Under the pieces are notes generated by a model. The model saw nothing but the letters and a program-made list of their open reading frames with translations, had not been told where the DNA came from and searched no databases. Below are positions 8,463 through 17,962 of a stretch of 64,000 bases of DNA, piece by piece. The translations under genes and the position numbers were made by a program. The stretch's first letter is position 1. Every line of letters begins with the position of its first letter. Origin of the DNA: an uncultured Prevotellaceae bacterium (GTDB taxonomy: Bacteria; Bacteroidota; Bacteroidia; Bacteroidales; Bacteroidaceae); assembly GCA_902769705.1 (NCBI GenBank), contig CACXPX010000003.1, positions 1-64,000 on the forward strand. The letters run 5' to 3'.

Positions 8463-9166
8463 CACAAATTCATTACAAGCATGCCACGAATGATGATATA
8501 GCAATAGATGAACATCGAGAGCGTGATGACCACATCGATGTCGACAAGGCTATATCCCGTGGCGGTATATTGGGTGGAAACATAGTTCAAATTGGGGCTG
8601 ATTTTGAAATAGACATGCTTGTAGAGCAAATAGACAAACATGCCAACGGTGGCTCCCCAAGCAAGTCCGCAAAGGATGTCGGACGGATAATGCACGCCCA
8701 GATACATGCGTGTCCAGCAATTGAGCAACGACCACGCGAGCATGACAATCATGAACTTGCGGTTGCGCACTAACAACGAGAAGAACACCGCTATGGACAT
8801 CGTGTTGGCGGCATGTGCCGAGAAGAAGCCGAACTTCGACTCGCGATAGTTGTTGACCACGTCTATGGTGTACTTGATGATGGGGTCGTTGGTGGGTCGC
8901 CATCGGCCTACAAGAGGTTTCACGATGTAGTCGGTCAATCCGTAAGCCAAGAACAGGCACAACGCCGCACATCCCACGATGAGCGCCACCTGGGCCATTG
9001 TCTCGTTGTTCTTGATGACCAGATAGAAAAGCCCCAGATAGAGGGGAATCCACGTGAGGCCCGACGTGAGCGTCATAGCAAAGCCGTCGATGAACAACGA
9101 GTCGCTCCCGTTGAAGAAAGCCAATATCTGGCGGTCGATTTCCAATAACGAATTCCAGTCCATCAT
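8462..9166 (-). CDS. PAP2-family membrane phosphatase
   Basis: A 234-residue integral membrane protein of the type 2 phosphatidic acid phosphatase superfamily. All three signature motifs are present in order: KPLVGRWRPTND (near residue 90), FFSAHAANT (near 118, with the catalytic His), and CWTRMYLGVHYPSDILCG (near 155-170). Five or six hydrophobic segments surround them. Such enzymes often recycle undecaprenyl pyrophosphate or dephosphorylate lipids. The ATG at 9166 is used rather than a TTG at 9175 because GAGGAAA lies at a suitable distance before it; another ATG follows directly. The stop overlaps the queA start, and the start lies 5 bases after the end of the Bat fusion gene. Confidence 0.85.
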   Translation of the reverse strand: MMDWNSLLEIDRQILAFFNGSDSLFIDGFAMTLTSGLTWIPLYLGLFYLVIKNNETMAQVALIVGCAALCLFLAYGLTDYIVKPLVGRWRPTNDPIIKYTIDVVNNYRESKFGFFSAHAANTMSIAVFFSLLVRNRKFMIVMLAWSLLNCWTRMYLGVHYPSDILCGLAWGATVGMFVYLLYKHVYFKISPNLNYVSTQYTATGYSLVDIDVVITLSMFIYCYIIIRGMLVMNL

Positions 9167-9171
9167 CGCGT

Positions 9172-11799
9172 TCAAATTTCCTCAATCACATCAGCCGAAA
9201 TCCAGCCTTCGCGCCCATCGTCGAGACGCACTCCACGCCACTCTTTGATGGACTTGTCGGTGACATTCACCTTCGTGCCCTCATGAATGACGAAGTCGTC
9301 GGTTCCATTCTTTGCCGGAGTCTTCTTCACGGTTGTCGACGGAGCGATGACGATGGCTCCACGATGGTTCACCAGTTGTTGTTTTTGTTGCCATGCAAAC
9401 AAATTGCCCAACAAGAACAACACGAAGAAGCAGATGGAACCATAGAACCCCACCTGGCGCATGAGCAGACGAGAACTAAAGAGATAGAACAGCACCAGCA
9501 CCAATGCCAACACGATGGAAACCACCGCCAATGTGGCCCAACTGTCGACACTCATCATGTTGACTACCGACCGATACCACGTAAAGAAGAACATCTCGCT
9601 CTCGGGAGTGATCTTGTCGATGGTCTTGCTACGGGCGAATTGCAGATTGAAACGGATGTCTTTGTCGCCGGGTTGCAAGAGCAATGCACGTTCATAAGCC
9701 AACACGGCCTGAGTGATGTTGTCGGTGCGGAAATAGGCATTGCCCAGATTATAGTACAAATCGGCAGACACTCCCTTTTTAAGCAATTCCTGATAGTCTT
9801 TGATGGCTTGCTGATAATTGCCTTTCTTGTATTCGTTATCGGCATTCTGCTTGGTTATCGCCATAGCCGACAACGGCATGAAAAGCATCAAGGAAACAAG
9901 CACAAGCATCCTTACACTCTTCTTCTTGCCTGCTTTCTTCATCGTCTCTTCAATATTCATAATGGCTTTCATAGCCGACTCGAACGTCTTGTTCATGTTT
10001 CCGGCAGCATCGCCTGGAGCATAGCGCTCGTACTCGCATTCATCGAGTGCGGCGATAAACATGCCGACATTCTCTTCGCTCACACCGTGCGAGGAGAGAT
10101 TCTCGGAAATGTTGTCGCGCGAGAGTTGTTCGACGGGCATGTTCAACTTGTCGCCCACATAACCCCACAATGTGCGCAAAACTTCGTCGTAGAATTCGTT
10201 CTGCTGGCCTTTTTGCATCAGGCGGTTGGCCTTGCGCAATCGCTTGGTAGCCACTTTGTTAGCCTTCTTTCCACGCATTTTGCCCAAATCGGCATTGTCG
10301 ATGGCACGTTTGCGGAACACGATGAGCAAAGCCACAAAGGCAATGAGCGGCAAAAGGAGGCTCACCCAATAAGCGGAACTTCCATAGAAGAACTTGCTGA
10401 CATCGTGTGCCTGGGTGTTGCCCGTCTTCAGCCCACGGATGTCTTTTCCTTGTTCGGCCGAATAGTCGGCAACCGAATTAGACTTGCCACTACCCTGCTC
10501 CACCTCCAATTGGAAGGGTTGGGTCTTCACGGTCTTGTAGGCGTTGGCACCGGTATCGTAATAGGTCAGTTCCACAGGTGGAATCTTGTATGAACCTTGG
10601 TTGCGAGGCACGGCCAAGAAGTCGTAAATGATGTTTCCTTCAACGCCATTGGAGGTCAGTTTGGTCTTGTCCGTGACCTTTGCATCGTATTTGTCGAAAT
10701 CTTTCGGGAAATCAACAACCGGTTGCTTAATCAACTTCAAGTTGCCGACTCCACTCACGACTATACGAAGCGTAACCGGCTCGCCGGCTTTCACTTGGTC
10801 GTGATTGAGTTGGCCAGAGATGTTGAAGCGCCCCACTCCACCCGAGAAGCCAGTTGGGCGTGTAGGAAGCGGGTCTACCTGAATGGTGATGCCTGGCGCC
10901 GTAATATCGCGTTTCACCTCCACATATCCAGAACCGCCATTGAAGAAGGCCTCAAAGGGGTCTACCGAGCGATTTTGTTGGACAACAATGCCCTTGAAGG
11001 TGATGCTTGGGATTTCAAGCTGACCCGTCATTTGCGGATACATCACATATTGGCTCCACGTCACACAACGATAGTTGCGCCCGTTCACATTCTCCACATG
11101 GAAGCTCTTTTGTTGTGGCAAGGGCACCTCCTGGGTGTGGAATCCGGTGAGGTCGGGCATCTTACCTTCCAATTGTGTGAGGTCGACCAACGTATAGACC
11201 TTGTATGTCAATAATACGGGCTCTTGCTCATGCACACGACGCTTGTTGGCACTGACCTTGATGAAGAGGTCGTTACCCGAGATTCTGGAACCTGCCGCCC
11301 TCATCTGGTGTTCAGGCTCGTCATCATCGCCATGCATGTTGGGCACACCATTGTTATTGCTACGGGCAGAACCCGTAATCGTAATCTTTATGGGTTTTGA
11401 AGACAACGGCTTTCCACCCACAACGGCTTGAGCCGCGGGAATGGAAAAGGTTCCGTTCTTCATGGCATAAAGGGTATAGGTGTAGGTGATGGACGACGAC
11501 GATGTGGTGTGTCCATTGACCATCTGGAAGCTGGATTGCGAAGAGGTATAAGGACCTGCAATCACCTCGACCACATCCGAAGAATGAATGCCGGAACGGA
11601 ACTCTTCGACATCTTGCGTATTGATGGTATAAGCAACCCTAAAGTTCTCACCAGCAGAGACTTGCGATGGAGCCGACACCGATATTTGCTGGGCATAAAT
11701 GGTGGCCAAAGAGCAGTGGTAGACGATGAATACTAATAACATCATCGTCCATCTTTCAGGCATCATGGCCAATCCATATTTTCCTCTATTGTTCTTCAT
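9172..11799 (-). CDS. BatD-BatE fusion protein
   Basis: An 875-residue protein that joins two Bat proteins usually described separately. Residues 1-36 form a signal peptide; about 37-470 are BatD-like periplasmic beta-sandwich sequence (QISVSAPSQVSAGENFRV and repeats); a membrane segment lies at about 474-495 (AYWVSLLLPLIAFVALLIVF); about 496-625 is a helical cytosolic part. A second hydrophobic stretch at about 628-646 looks like a former BatE signal peptide and must now act as a membrane span. TPR units follow (about 650-735), then two membrane helices (about 745-810) and an SH3-like end with GREGWISADVIEEI. The topology is self-consistent. Bat proteins are linked to aerotolerance in Bacteroides and to MoxR-VWA complexes. 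Confidence 0.82.
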   Translation of the reverse strand: MKNNRGKYGLAMMPERWTMMLLVFIVYHCSLATIYAQQISVSAPSQVSAGENFRVAYTINTQDVEEFRSGIHSSDVVEVIAGPYTSSQSSFQMVNGHTTSSSSITYTYTLYAMKNGTFSIPAAQAVVGGKPLSSKPIKITITGSARSNNNGVPNMHGDDDEPEHQMRAAGSRISGNDLFIKVSANKRRVHEQEPVLLTYKVYTLVDLTQLEGKMPDLTGFHTQEVPLPQQKSFHVENVNGRNYRCVTWSQYVMYPQMTGQLEIPSITFKGIVVQQNRSVDPFEAFFNGGSGYVEVKRDITAPGITIQVDPLPTRPTGFSGGVGRFNISGQLNHDQVKAGEPVTLRIVVSGVGNLKLIKQPVVDFPKDFDKYDAKVTDKTKLTSNGVEGNIIYDFLAVPRNQGSYKIPPVELTYYDTGANAYKTVKTQPFQLEVEQGSGKSNSVADYSAEQGKDIRGLKTGNTQAHDVSKFFYGSSAYWVSLLLPLIAFVALLIVFRKRAIDNADLGKMRGKKANKVATKRLRKANRLMQKGQQNEFYDEVLRTLWGYVGDKLNMPVEQLSRDNISENLSSHGVSEENVGMFIAALDECEYERYAPGDAAGNMNKTFESAMKAIMNIEETMKKAGKKKSVRMLVLVSLMLFMPLSAMAITKQNADNEYKKGNYQQAIKDYQELLKKGVSADLYYNLGNAYFRTDNITQAVLAYERALLLQPGDKDIRFNLQFARSKTIDKITPESEMFFFTWYRSVVNMMSVDSWATLAVVSIVLALVLVLFYLFSSRLLMRQVGFYGSICFFVLFLLGNLFAWQQKQQLVNHRGAIVIAPSTTVKKTPAKNGTDDFVIHEGTKVNVTDKSIKEWRGVRLDDGREGWISADVIEEI

Positions 11800-11819
11800 T
11801 TCAATTATCGCTTAAAAGG

Positions 11820-12509
11820 TTACCAATTCTTTTGCAACTGGCGTTTCTGAGGATGTTGCATCGCCTTCTTCAGACGTTGCTGGGTGGCCTTCTCCTCTTG
11901 CATAGCAGCATTGAGTAGTTGTTCGGCATTCTCCTTACTCATCTGCTCTTTCGGTTGTTGCTTTTGTTGGTCCTTATTCTTGTCTTTATCGTTATTTTGC
12001 TTTTTGTCTTCTTTCTTGTCCTGCTGGTTCTTGTCATCATTCTGACCACCATCGTTCTTGTTCTGGTTTTGTTTCTTTTGCTGACGCTTGCAAAGTTCCA
12101 GATTGTAACGGGTCTCGTTGTCTGAGGGATTGTTTCGGAGGCTCTCTTTGTAGGCGTCAATAGCCTCGCCATACATCTGATGCTTTTGGCAAATCACACC
12201 AATGTTGTGATAAACCATCGCCTTTCGAAGTTTGCTGGTCTCGGTTTTTCCCGCATTTTCCAATTGTTGTACGGCGGCTGAGTCTTTTTGTTGTTGCATC
12301 AAGGCACATCCCAGATTATACATAGCTTGGGTGTTGCGCGGATTCTTTGCCAACGCCTTCTGATACTCCACCTCAGCTTTTGCAAAGTTCTGCTGGTGGT
12401 AGAGCTTGTTGCCTTGCCTGATGAGTTGCCTGTCTGATTGTGCGGCCAATTCCAACGAGCCACACAACATCATGCATATACCTATTATTATATATCTCAG
12501 CATTCTCAT
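11820..12509 (-). CDS. batC: BatC-like TPR protein
   Basis: A 229-residue exported protein. A signal peptide or N-terminal anchor (MRMLRYIIIGICMMLCGSLELAAQ) is followed by tetratricopeptide repeats at about 25-140 (for example GNKLYHQQNFAKAEVEYQKAL and YGEAIDAYKESLRNNP). An extreme Gln/Lys/Asp/Asn-rich low-complexity stretch at about 140-190 then leads into a short C-terminal helix. This matches BatC of the Bat operon, thought to work with BatA and BatB. Its ATG overlaps the batB stop (ATGA), so translation is coupled. The low-complexity part is probably unstructured and repeat-driven at the DNA level. Confidence 0.8.
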   Translation of the reverse strand: MRMLRYIIIGICMMLCGSLELAAQSDRQLIRQGNKLYHQQNFAKAEVEYQKALAKNPRNTQAMYNLGCALMQQQKDSAAVQQLENAGKTETSKLRKAMVYHNIGVICQKHQMYGEAIDAYKESLRNNPSDNETRYNLELCKRQQKKQNQNKNDGGQNDDKNQQDKKEDKKQNNDKDKNKDQQKQQPKEQMSKENAEQLLNAAMQEEKATQQRLKKAMQHPQKRQLQKNW

Positions 12510-13528
12510 TTCTTTCTGAATAATTTGATGTTCTTCAGCAATGGGTTCTTCGACTCAAAGATGCATATCTCAATGATTAGCAATAGCAAAGCCAATATGC
12601 CAAAAGCCTGGAACTGCTCATCGTATTCGCTATAGATGACACTACTGGTCTCGCCCTTCTGGAGTTTAGCCAACTCGTCGTTCAGCCTTTCTTGGGCATC
12701 ACTTGTGTTGTCCACATGGATATAGGTTCCCTTTCCGGCCTTTGCCACTTGTTGGCACATCTGCTCATTGAGCGCCGTCATCACGGTTTCGCCCCTGTTG
12801 TCGGTCATATATCCACCGCTACCATCTGGGATTGGTGCACCTTTCGCCTCTCCCACTCCAAGAATAAAGACATTGATGCCTTTCTTGCGGGCGGCCTCAG
12901 CGGCTTCCAAAGCACCTCCCTCATGGTCCTCACCATCGGTGATGACAATGATGGCACGTCCGATTGCCTCTTGTTTGGTGAAACTGTTCATGGCTATCGT
13001 GAGCGCACGAGCGATGTCGGTGCCTTGCGAGGTGATAAGTGAAGGATCAATGTTCTGCAAGAACATCTTAGCCGACACATAATCGCTCGTGATAGGCAAT
13101 TGCACGAATGCATCACCAGCGAACACCACCAAGCCAATCTTGTCATTCGTGAAGTTATCCACCAAGTTCTCTACCATCAACTTACTTTTTTCAAGTCGTG
13201 ACGGTACCACGTCCTCGGCCTTCATCGAGTTACTGATATCCAAGCAGATAATGGTCTCAATGCCATTGCGCTTGTCGCGCGATATCTTCGTTCCCATCTG
13301 CGGGCGAGCCATCACTAAGATTAGCAATGCCAAAGCGGCTTGCAATAGCCAGAACTTCACGCCAGGACGGAAGCGTGACACGTCGGGCATCAACTCTTTC
13401 AGCAAGTTGGGGTCGCCAAACTTCCTGATTTTCTTTCTTCTTTGCCTCCAACCCACAAATCTCAACACAAACATCAGTGGAATGATGAGTAGCAGCCAGA
13501 GGAATATAGGGTTCTCAAATCTGAACAT
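12506..13528 (-). CDS. batB: BatB, VWA-domain membrane protein
   Basis: A 340-residue protein with two N-terminal membrane helices (about 9-25 and 58-75), a von Willebrand factor A domain with the MIDAS motif D97-I-S99-N-S101, and a C-terminal membrane helix (about 310-328). The order matches BatB, and the strongly similar BatA lies directly upstream in the operon. The two are probably paralogues that assemble in the membrane with their VWA domains facing the periplasm. The intact MIDAS suggests metal-dependent binding. It ends by overlapping batC. Confidence 0.87.
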   Translation of the reverse strand: MFRFENPIFLWLLLIIPLMFVLRFVGWRQRRKKIRKFGDPNLLKELMPDVSRFRPGVKFWLLQAALALLILVMARPQMGTKISRDKRNGIETIICLDISNSMKAEDVVPSRLEKSKLMVENLVDNFTNDKIGLVVFAGDAFVQLPITSDYVSAKMFLQNIDPSLITSQGTDIARALTIAMNSFTKQEAIGRAIIVITDGEDHEGGALEAAEAARKKGINVFILGVGEAKGAPIPDGSGGYMTDNRGETVMTALNEQMCQQVAKAGKGTYIHVDNTSDAQERLNDELAKLQKGETSSVIYSEYDEQFQAFGILALLLLIIEICIFESKNPLLKNIKLFRKK

Positions 13529-13573
13529 TTTCCAGAACTATTTCTTTTTCAATCTTACATCTATAGCAAACAC

Positions 13574-14572
13574 TTATGGGATGCGTCTCAACACTGTCGT
13601 CCGAAGAAGAATCTCCAACAACAATGCCAAGAAAGCGGCAATGGCAAAGGGCAGATAGGCTTCGTATCGCTTCGAAAACTTCGTCACATTCATCTTGCTC
13701 TTCTCCAATTTGTCGATGTCCCTATAGATTTGCTTCAATTCCTGATTATTCGTGGCACGATAGAAGTTTCCATCGGTCACAGCAGCAATGTCGCTTAACG
13801 TCTTTGTATCAATCTCAACAGGAATGTTCACATACTGAACACCCCCGGCCACAGGCATCGGATAGCGGGCAACCTTGTTGGTTCCCACTCCAATGGTATA
13901 GACCCTGATACCAAGGCTCTTGGCTATCTGGGCACTCGTCATAGGCGAAAGGTCACCCATGTTGTTAGAGCCATCGGTCAGCAATATCACGACTTTGCTC
14001 TTAGTCTTTGAGTTCTTCAGTCGTGATACGGCATTGGCCAATCCCATGCCTACTGCCGTACCGTCAGACATCAATCCGCTGGCAGCAATGTCGGTGCGAA
14101 CATTTTGTAGAAGGTTCAACAGACTGGCATGATCTGTGGTCATGGGGCATTGCGTAAAAGCCTCTCCAGCAAAGATGGTCAAGCCGATGTTGTCGGTTGG
14201 GCGCCCGGAGATGAACTCGCGGGCCACATCCTTGGCTGCCTCCATGCGATTGGGGCGCAAGTCTTCGGCCAACATACTGGTCGAGACATCCATCGCCAGC
14301 ATGATGTCGATACCTTCAACGGTCTTGCTATCCCAAGCATTATGGGTCTGCGGACGAGCCAACACCACCACCAACAGTATAAAGGTCAGGCATCTCAAGA
14401 GCATCGGCAATCCCATGATGCGCATGCGCCAACTCTTTGGAGCGAACTGATAGGCGTATGTGTCGCTCATCTGCATGGTGGGCTCACTCTTTTTCCTGTA
14501 CATGAAATACCACAACAAATAGGGTATCAGCAGCAGGAGTAACAAGAAATATTCTTTGTTCGCAAATTCCAT
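13574..14572 (-). CDS. batA: BatA, VWA-domain membrane protein
   Basis: A 332-residue protein built like BatB: N-terminal helix (about 8-25), second helix (about 55-72), VWA domain with the MIDAS motif D95-V-S97-T-S99, and a final helix (about 305-325). The segment ARPQTHNAWDSKTVEGIDIMLAMDVSTSM is characteristic of BatA. It is the first of the classic batABCDE genes here, 30 bases after the DUF4381-like membrane protein gene. Bat operons were described in Bacteroides fragilis as aiding oxygen tolerance; later views favour a general envelope role with MoxR. Confidence 0.88.
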   Translation of the reverse strand: MEFANKEYFLLLLLLIPYLLWYFMYRKKSEPTMQMSDTYAYQFAPKSWRMRIMGLPMLLRCLTFILLVVVLARPQTHNAWDSKTVEGIDIMLAMDVSTSMLAEDLRPNRMEAAKDVAREFISGRPTDNIGLTIFAGEAFTQCPMTTDHASLLNLLQNVRTDIAASGLMSDGTAVGMGLANAVSRLKNSKTKSKVVILLTDGSNNMGDLSPMTSAQIAKSLGIRVYTIGVGTNKVARYPMPVAGGVQYVNIPVEIDTKTLSDIAAVTDGNFYRATNNQELKQIYRDIDKLEKSKMNVTKFSKRYEAYLPFAIAAFLALLLEILLRTTVLRRIP

Positions 14573-14602
14573 TTCTTCTCTTTCAGTTTCGTGGCCCTGA
14601 TA

Positions 14603-15691
14603 TTACATCAATGTCCACATATTATATATGATATAGGCCAAGAGCGCCATCATCAACACAGCCAGAATCCACAACACCGTCTTGATGGCAATGCGATTCT
14701 TGCGGCTACGCTTATCGTCGTCAGTCAGCTTGGGAACAATACGCTCTTCGGTGGGTTGTCCTTCAAGTTTCGTCTGGTCGATGAAGTGAATGGCATTCAT
14801 CAGATTCATGTCGTTCTCATCCAACAGCGCCGAATACTTGGCAAACTTCACGAGGTCGGCCGTTGTGAAGAGTTCCTTCAGTTCATCAATCATCGTTTGG
14901 TCGCCATTTTCACGCAACTTATAGATAATTTCCGAACTCGTCATTTGCATGGCGCTGAATCCGAACCGCTCCTCAATGTATTGTCTCAAAGTATCTGTCA
15001 GCCGCGTGTAGTAATCCTTCTGGTTCTCGGAAGTCTGCATATGCTCGGCCTTGATTTCATCAATAGCGGTGAGCGCCTTCTGATGCGGCAACACCTTCTT
15101 CACAATGCGGATGCGCGTGATAATTGGCTTGTTCTCTTTCAGACGTTGTAACAACCAATAAGACAGCAAAGCCAACAACACCAGTAAGACACTGAGCCAG
15201 AACAACGCCGACCAATCACTCCATTGGAAAGGATTGTTTTGAACATCTTTCGGTGGAAAGAACTGGTTAGGATGCAATGTGTCAACATCCAGCGTTATCA
15301 CTTTTAGGGCCAATTGGTTGCCTTTATATTCACGGCCATCCACCTTCACCTTCACAGGAGGCAAAGAATAGAGGTTTTCATCGAAGCTTGTCAACGTCAG
15401 TATCCGCGACACTTTACGCGTCCCTTCACCCATGTCCACGGTATCACCGCTTACAGCCAGCAACTCCACACCAGGCACAAAATATGTGGAAGGCTTCAAC
15501 TCAGGGAATTGGATGTTGGCTTTCTCAGGGGCTGTGACATCCACCGTAAGATGCACCTGCTCACCTATGAGCACCATCATCGAGTCGATTTGCTGTTCCA
15601 CTTGCACCTGAGCTGTAGCTCCCAAACCGAAGACACAGCACAAACAAGCCAATATGTATCTTGCTTTTCTCATTGTTCCTTCATCCATCAA
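14603..15691 (-). CDS. Bat-operon membrane protein (BatD-like / DUF4381-like)
   Basis: A 362-residue protein found between DUF58 and batA in Bacteroidota Bat operons. A signal peptide (MRKARYILACLCCVFGLGATAQ, counted from the seventh residue) precedes a periplasmic beta-rich region (about 30-165), one membrane helix (ALFWLSVLLVLLALLSYWLL, about 173-193), and a helical cytosolic part (about 200-330) with FGFSAMQMTSSEIIYKL. A second hydrophobic segment lies at the very end (WILAVLMMALLAYIIYNMW). The ATG at 15691 overlaps the DUF58 stop (ATGA); an in-frame ATG six codons later is equally possible. Exact function is unknown. Confidence 0.7.
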   Translation of the reverse strand: MMDEGTMRKARYILACLCCVFGLGATAQVQVEQQIDSMMVLIGEQVHLTVDVTAPEKANIQFPELKPSTYFVPGVELLAVSGDTVDMGEGTRKVSRILTLTSFDENLYSLPPVKVKVDGREYKGNQLALKVITLDVDTLHPNQFFPPKDVQNNPFQWSDWSALFWLSVLLVLLALLSYWLLQRLKENKPIITRIRIVKKVLPHQKALTAIDEIKAEHMQTSENQKDYYTRLTDTLRQYIEERFGFSAMQMTSSEIIYKLRENGDQTMIDELKELFTTADLVKFAKYSALLDENDMNLMNAIHFIDQTKLEGQPTEERIVPKLTDDDKRSRKNRIAIKTVLWILAVLMMALLAYIIYNMWTLM

Positions 15692-16596
15692 TTTCTTTGG
15701 GCAAACAACAATAGCAACGCTTTGGCGAAATCCTCATTCGTAGCTACAGAAGTCCAATCCACATTGCTTTTCGCGAACACCTCACGCAACTGGGACTGAC
15801 GCTCCAACCAATAGCGTGTGTGGGCTTGTCGGAACCGTTTAGAGCTAGTGTCGATAACCATCTCGTGTCCAGTCTCGGCATCACGCACCTTCATCAGTCC
15901 GATATCAGGCAATGTCTTGGCACGAGGGTCATACACCTGGATGGCAACCACATCATGCTTTCGGTTGCAAATGGTAAGCGTATGCTCAAATCCACTACGC
16001 CCAGGAACTTCTCTTCTCTCACCGTTCTCTTCCCTAAAGTAGAAATCGCTCAAGATGAATGCCGTGCAACGGCGTTTCATCACACGCGTCAAGAATTCCA
16101 CCGCTTGCGTCACATTCGTGCGTTTGCTTTGCGGCTCGAAGTTCAGCATCTCACGTATGATGTAGAGGATATGCTTGCGTCCTTTCTTAGGCGGGATATA
16201 CTTCTCGATGTGATCAGAGAAAAACACAACACCAATCTTATCGTTGTTCTGAATGGCGCTGAATGCCAGCGTTGCGGCAATCTCGGCCAGCATATCGCGT
16301 TTCATCTGCCGCACCGTTCCAAAGTCCAATGAGCCACTGACATCAATGAGCAACATCACGGTGAGTTCACGCTCTTCTTCAAACACCTTTACATAAGGGC
16401 GATGAAAGCGTGCCGTCACGTTCCAGTCAATGTCGCGGACATCGTCGCCAAACTGATATTCGCGCACCTCCGAGAAGGCCATACCACGTCCCTTGAAGGC
16501 TGTGTGGTATTGCCCAGCGAAGATGTTTTGGCTCAATCCGCGGGTCTTGATCTCAATCTTCCTGACTTTCTTTATCAGTTCGCTCGTTTCCATCAT
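15688..16596 (-). CDS. DUF58 domain protein of the Bat operon
   Basis: A 302-residue soluble protein with the DUF58 pattern VREYQFGDDVRDIDWNVTAR (about 44-63) followed by a VWA-like fold with D85-V-S87-G-S89. DUF58 proteins are encoded next to MoxR ATPases and are thought to be their partners. The ATG at 16596 (directly followed by another ATG) is preferred to an upstream TTG. It lies 30 bases after moxR, and its stop overlaps the next start. No signal peptide or membrane helix is seen, so it is probably cytosolic, facing the MoxR ring. Confidence 0.85.
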   Translation of the reverse strand: MMETSELIKKVRKIEIKTRGLSQNIFAGQYHTAFKGRGMAFSEVREYQFGDDVRDIDWNVTARFHRPYVKVFEEERELTVMLLIDVSGSLDFGTVRQMKRDMLAEIAATLAFSAIQNNDKIGVVFFSDHIEKYIPPKKGRKHILYIIREMLNFEPQSKRTNVTQAVEFLTRVMKRRCTAFILSDFYFREENGERREVPGRSGFEHTLTICNRKHDVVAIQVYDPRAKTLPDIGLMKVRDAETGHEMVIDTSSKRFRQAHTRYWLERQSQLREVFAKSNVDWTSVATNEDFAKALLLLFAQRN

Positions 16597-16626
16597 TCTC
16601 AATTGCAACTGCTAATTGTCAATTGC

Positions 16627-17622
16627 TTAGGGCACCTCTACTTTATTGATGATCTTCGATACAATCTCATCGCTTGTGATGTTGCTGGCTTCTGCCTCAT
16701 AGCTCAAACCGATGCGATGGCGCAAAACGTCGTGAGCCACGGCGCGTACATCTTCGGGAACCACGTATCCACGGCGCTTGATGAACGCGTATGCACGAGC
16801 GGCACGAGCCAGATTGATACTGGCACGAGGCGACCCGCCAAACGTAATCATATCCTTCACCTCAGGCAGACCATAGCGGTCAGGATAGCGCGAAGCGAAC
16901 ACGATGTCGGCGATATACTGTTCAATCTTGTCGCCCAAATAGACCTCACGCACCACGCTACGAGCCTTCACAATCTCTTCTGCCGTCGTCACAGGTGTCA
17001 CTTCGGGCAAGGTCTCAGCCAAGTTTTCACGGATAATCAGCTTTTCCTCGTCAAGCGTGGGATAGTCGATAATCACCTTCAGCATGAAACGGTCCACCTG
17101 TGCCTCAGGCAGTTGGTAGGTACCTTCTTGCTCAATGGGGTTCTGAGTTGCCATCACCAAGAATGGATTCGGCAAAGCAAATGTCTTTTCGCCAATCGTC
17201 ACCTGATGCTCCTGCATAGCTTCGAGCAACGCACTCTGCACCTTTGCAGGAGCACGGTTGATTTCATCTGCCAACACGAAATTCGCAAACACAGGGCCAC
17301 GCTTCACTTGAAAGCGCTCGTCCTTCTGCGAATATATCATCGTTCCGATGACGTCAGCAGGGAGCAGGTCTGGAGTAAACTGAATACGAGAGAAATCAGC
17401 GGAGATGAGTTGGGCCAACGTCTTGATGGCCAATGTCTTTGCCAATCCAGGAACACCCTCTAACAGGATGTGACCGTCGCTCAACAAACCGATCAGCAAC
17501 GAGTCCACCAGATGCTTCTGTCCCACAATCACACGATCCATGCCGGTCGTCAGGTTCATTACAAAACCGCTCTGCTGCTCTATCCGCATCGTCAGTTCAC
17601 GAATATCAATTGATTCTGCCAT
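16627..17622 (-). CDS. MoxR-type AAA+ ATPase
   Basis: A 331-residue AAA+ ATPase of the MoxR family. The Walker A motif GVPGLAKT is at residues 56-63 and Walker B FVLADEINRAP at about 114-124; a sensor 1 region (MATQNPIEQEGTYQLPEAQVDRF) and the C-terminal lid follow. MoxR proteins act as chaperone-like ATPases that fold or insert cofactors into VWA-domain partners, here presumably the DUF58, BatA and BatB products. It is the first gene of a run of ten same-strand genes reaching to 6050, with gaps of at most about 45 bases. Confidence 0.92.
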   Translation of the reverse strand: MAESIDIRELTMRIEQQSGFVMNLTTGMDRVIVGQKHLVDSLLIGLLSDGHILLEGVPGLAKTLAIKTLAQLISADFSRIQFTPDLLPADVIGTMIYSQKDERFQVKRGPVFANFVLADEINRAPAKVQSALLEAMQEHQVTIGEKTFALPNPFLVMATQNPIEQEGTYQLPEAQVDRFMLKVIIDYPTLDEEKLIIRENLAETLPEVTPVTTAEEIVKARSVVREVYLGDKIEQYIADIVFASRYPDRYGLPEVKDMITFGGSPRASINLARAARAYAFIKRRGYVVPEDVRAVAHDVLRHRIGLSYEAEASNITSDEIVSKIINKVEVP

Positions 17623-17962
17623 AATTTTAGTATATTAATTCTGTCATTATTGTTTCTATTCTACTTCTTTGATTTATTCAAAGTGCAAAAGTACAACAAT
17701 AATAATAGAGAGGCGAAAGATACACTCTAAAAAGAATTAAAAAAGATTCACAAATCCTATAATTTAAGAAACTTTTCAAATTCAAGCCATCAGATACATC
17801 CATAAACCAAGATCAACAATTGATTTACATCATTTTATACATATATTTCGCATACATATAAAACTATCAATATGCGTATTACACCAGTATTTTGTACCTT
17901 TGCAGTCTCAATTTGAGCATCAATAATCACACTATCTACATCTTGTTTTTAGGATAACAAAA
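17623..17962. promoter_or_regulatory. Divergent control region, moxR operon and sulP
   Basis: On the minus strand TACTTTTG (17693-17686) fits the -7 element for the moxR operon; its -33 (TTTCG, 20 bases away) is imperfect. On the plus strand TACCTTTG (17895-17902) fits sulP, without a clear -33. An inverted repeat CGCATA (17849-17854) / TATGCG (17871-17876) sits just upstream of that element and could be an operator. The rest is A/T-rich. Confidence 0.5.

Noticed and set aside
9283-10593. 436-codon plus-strand frame inside the Bat fusion gene
   Set aside because: Long because of the base composition of the opposite gene; His/Gln-rich with no family pattern, while the other strand encodes a clear BatD-BatE.
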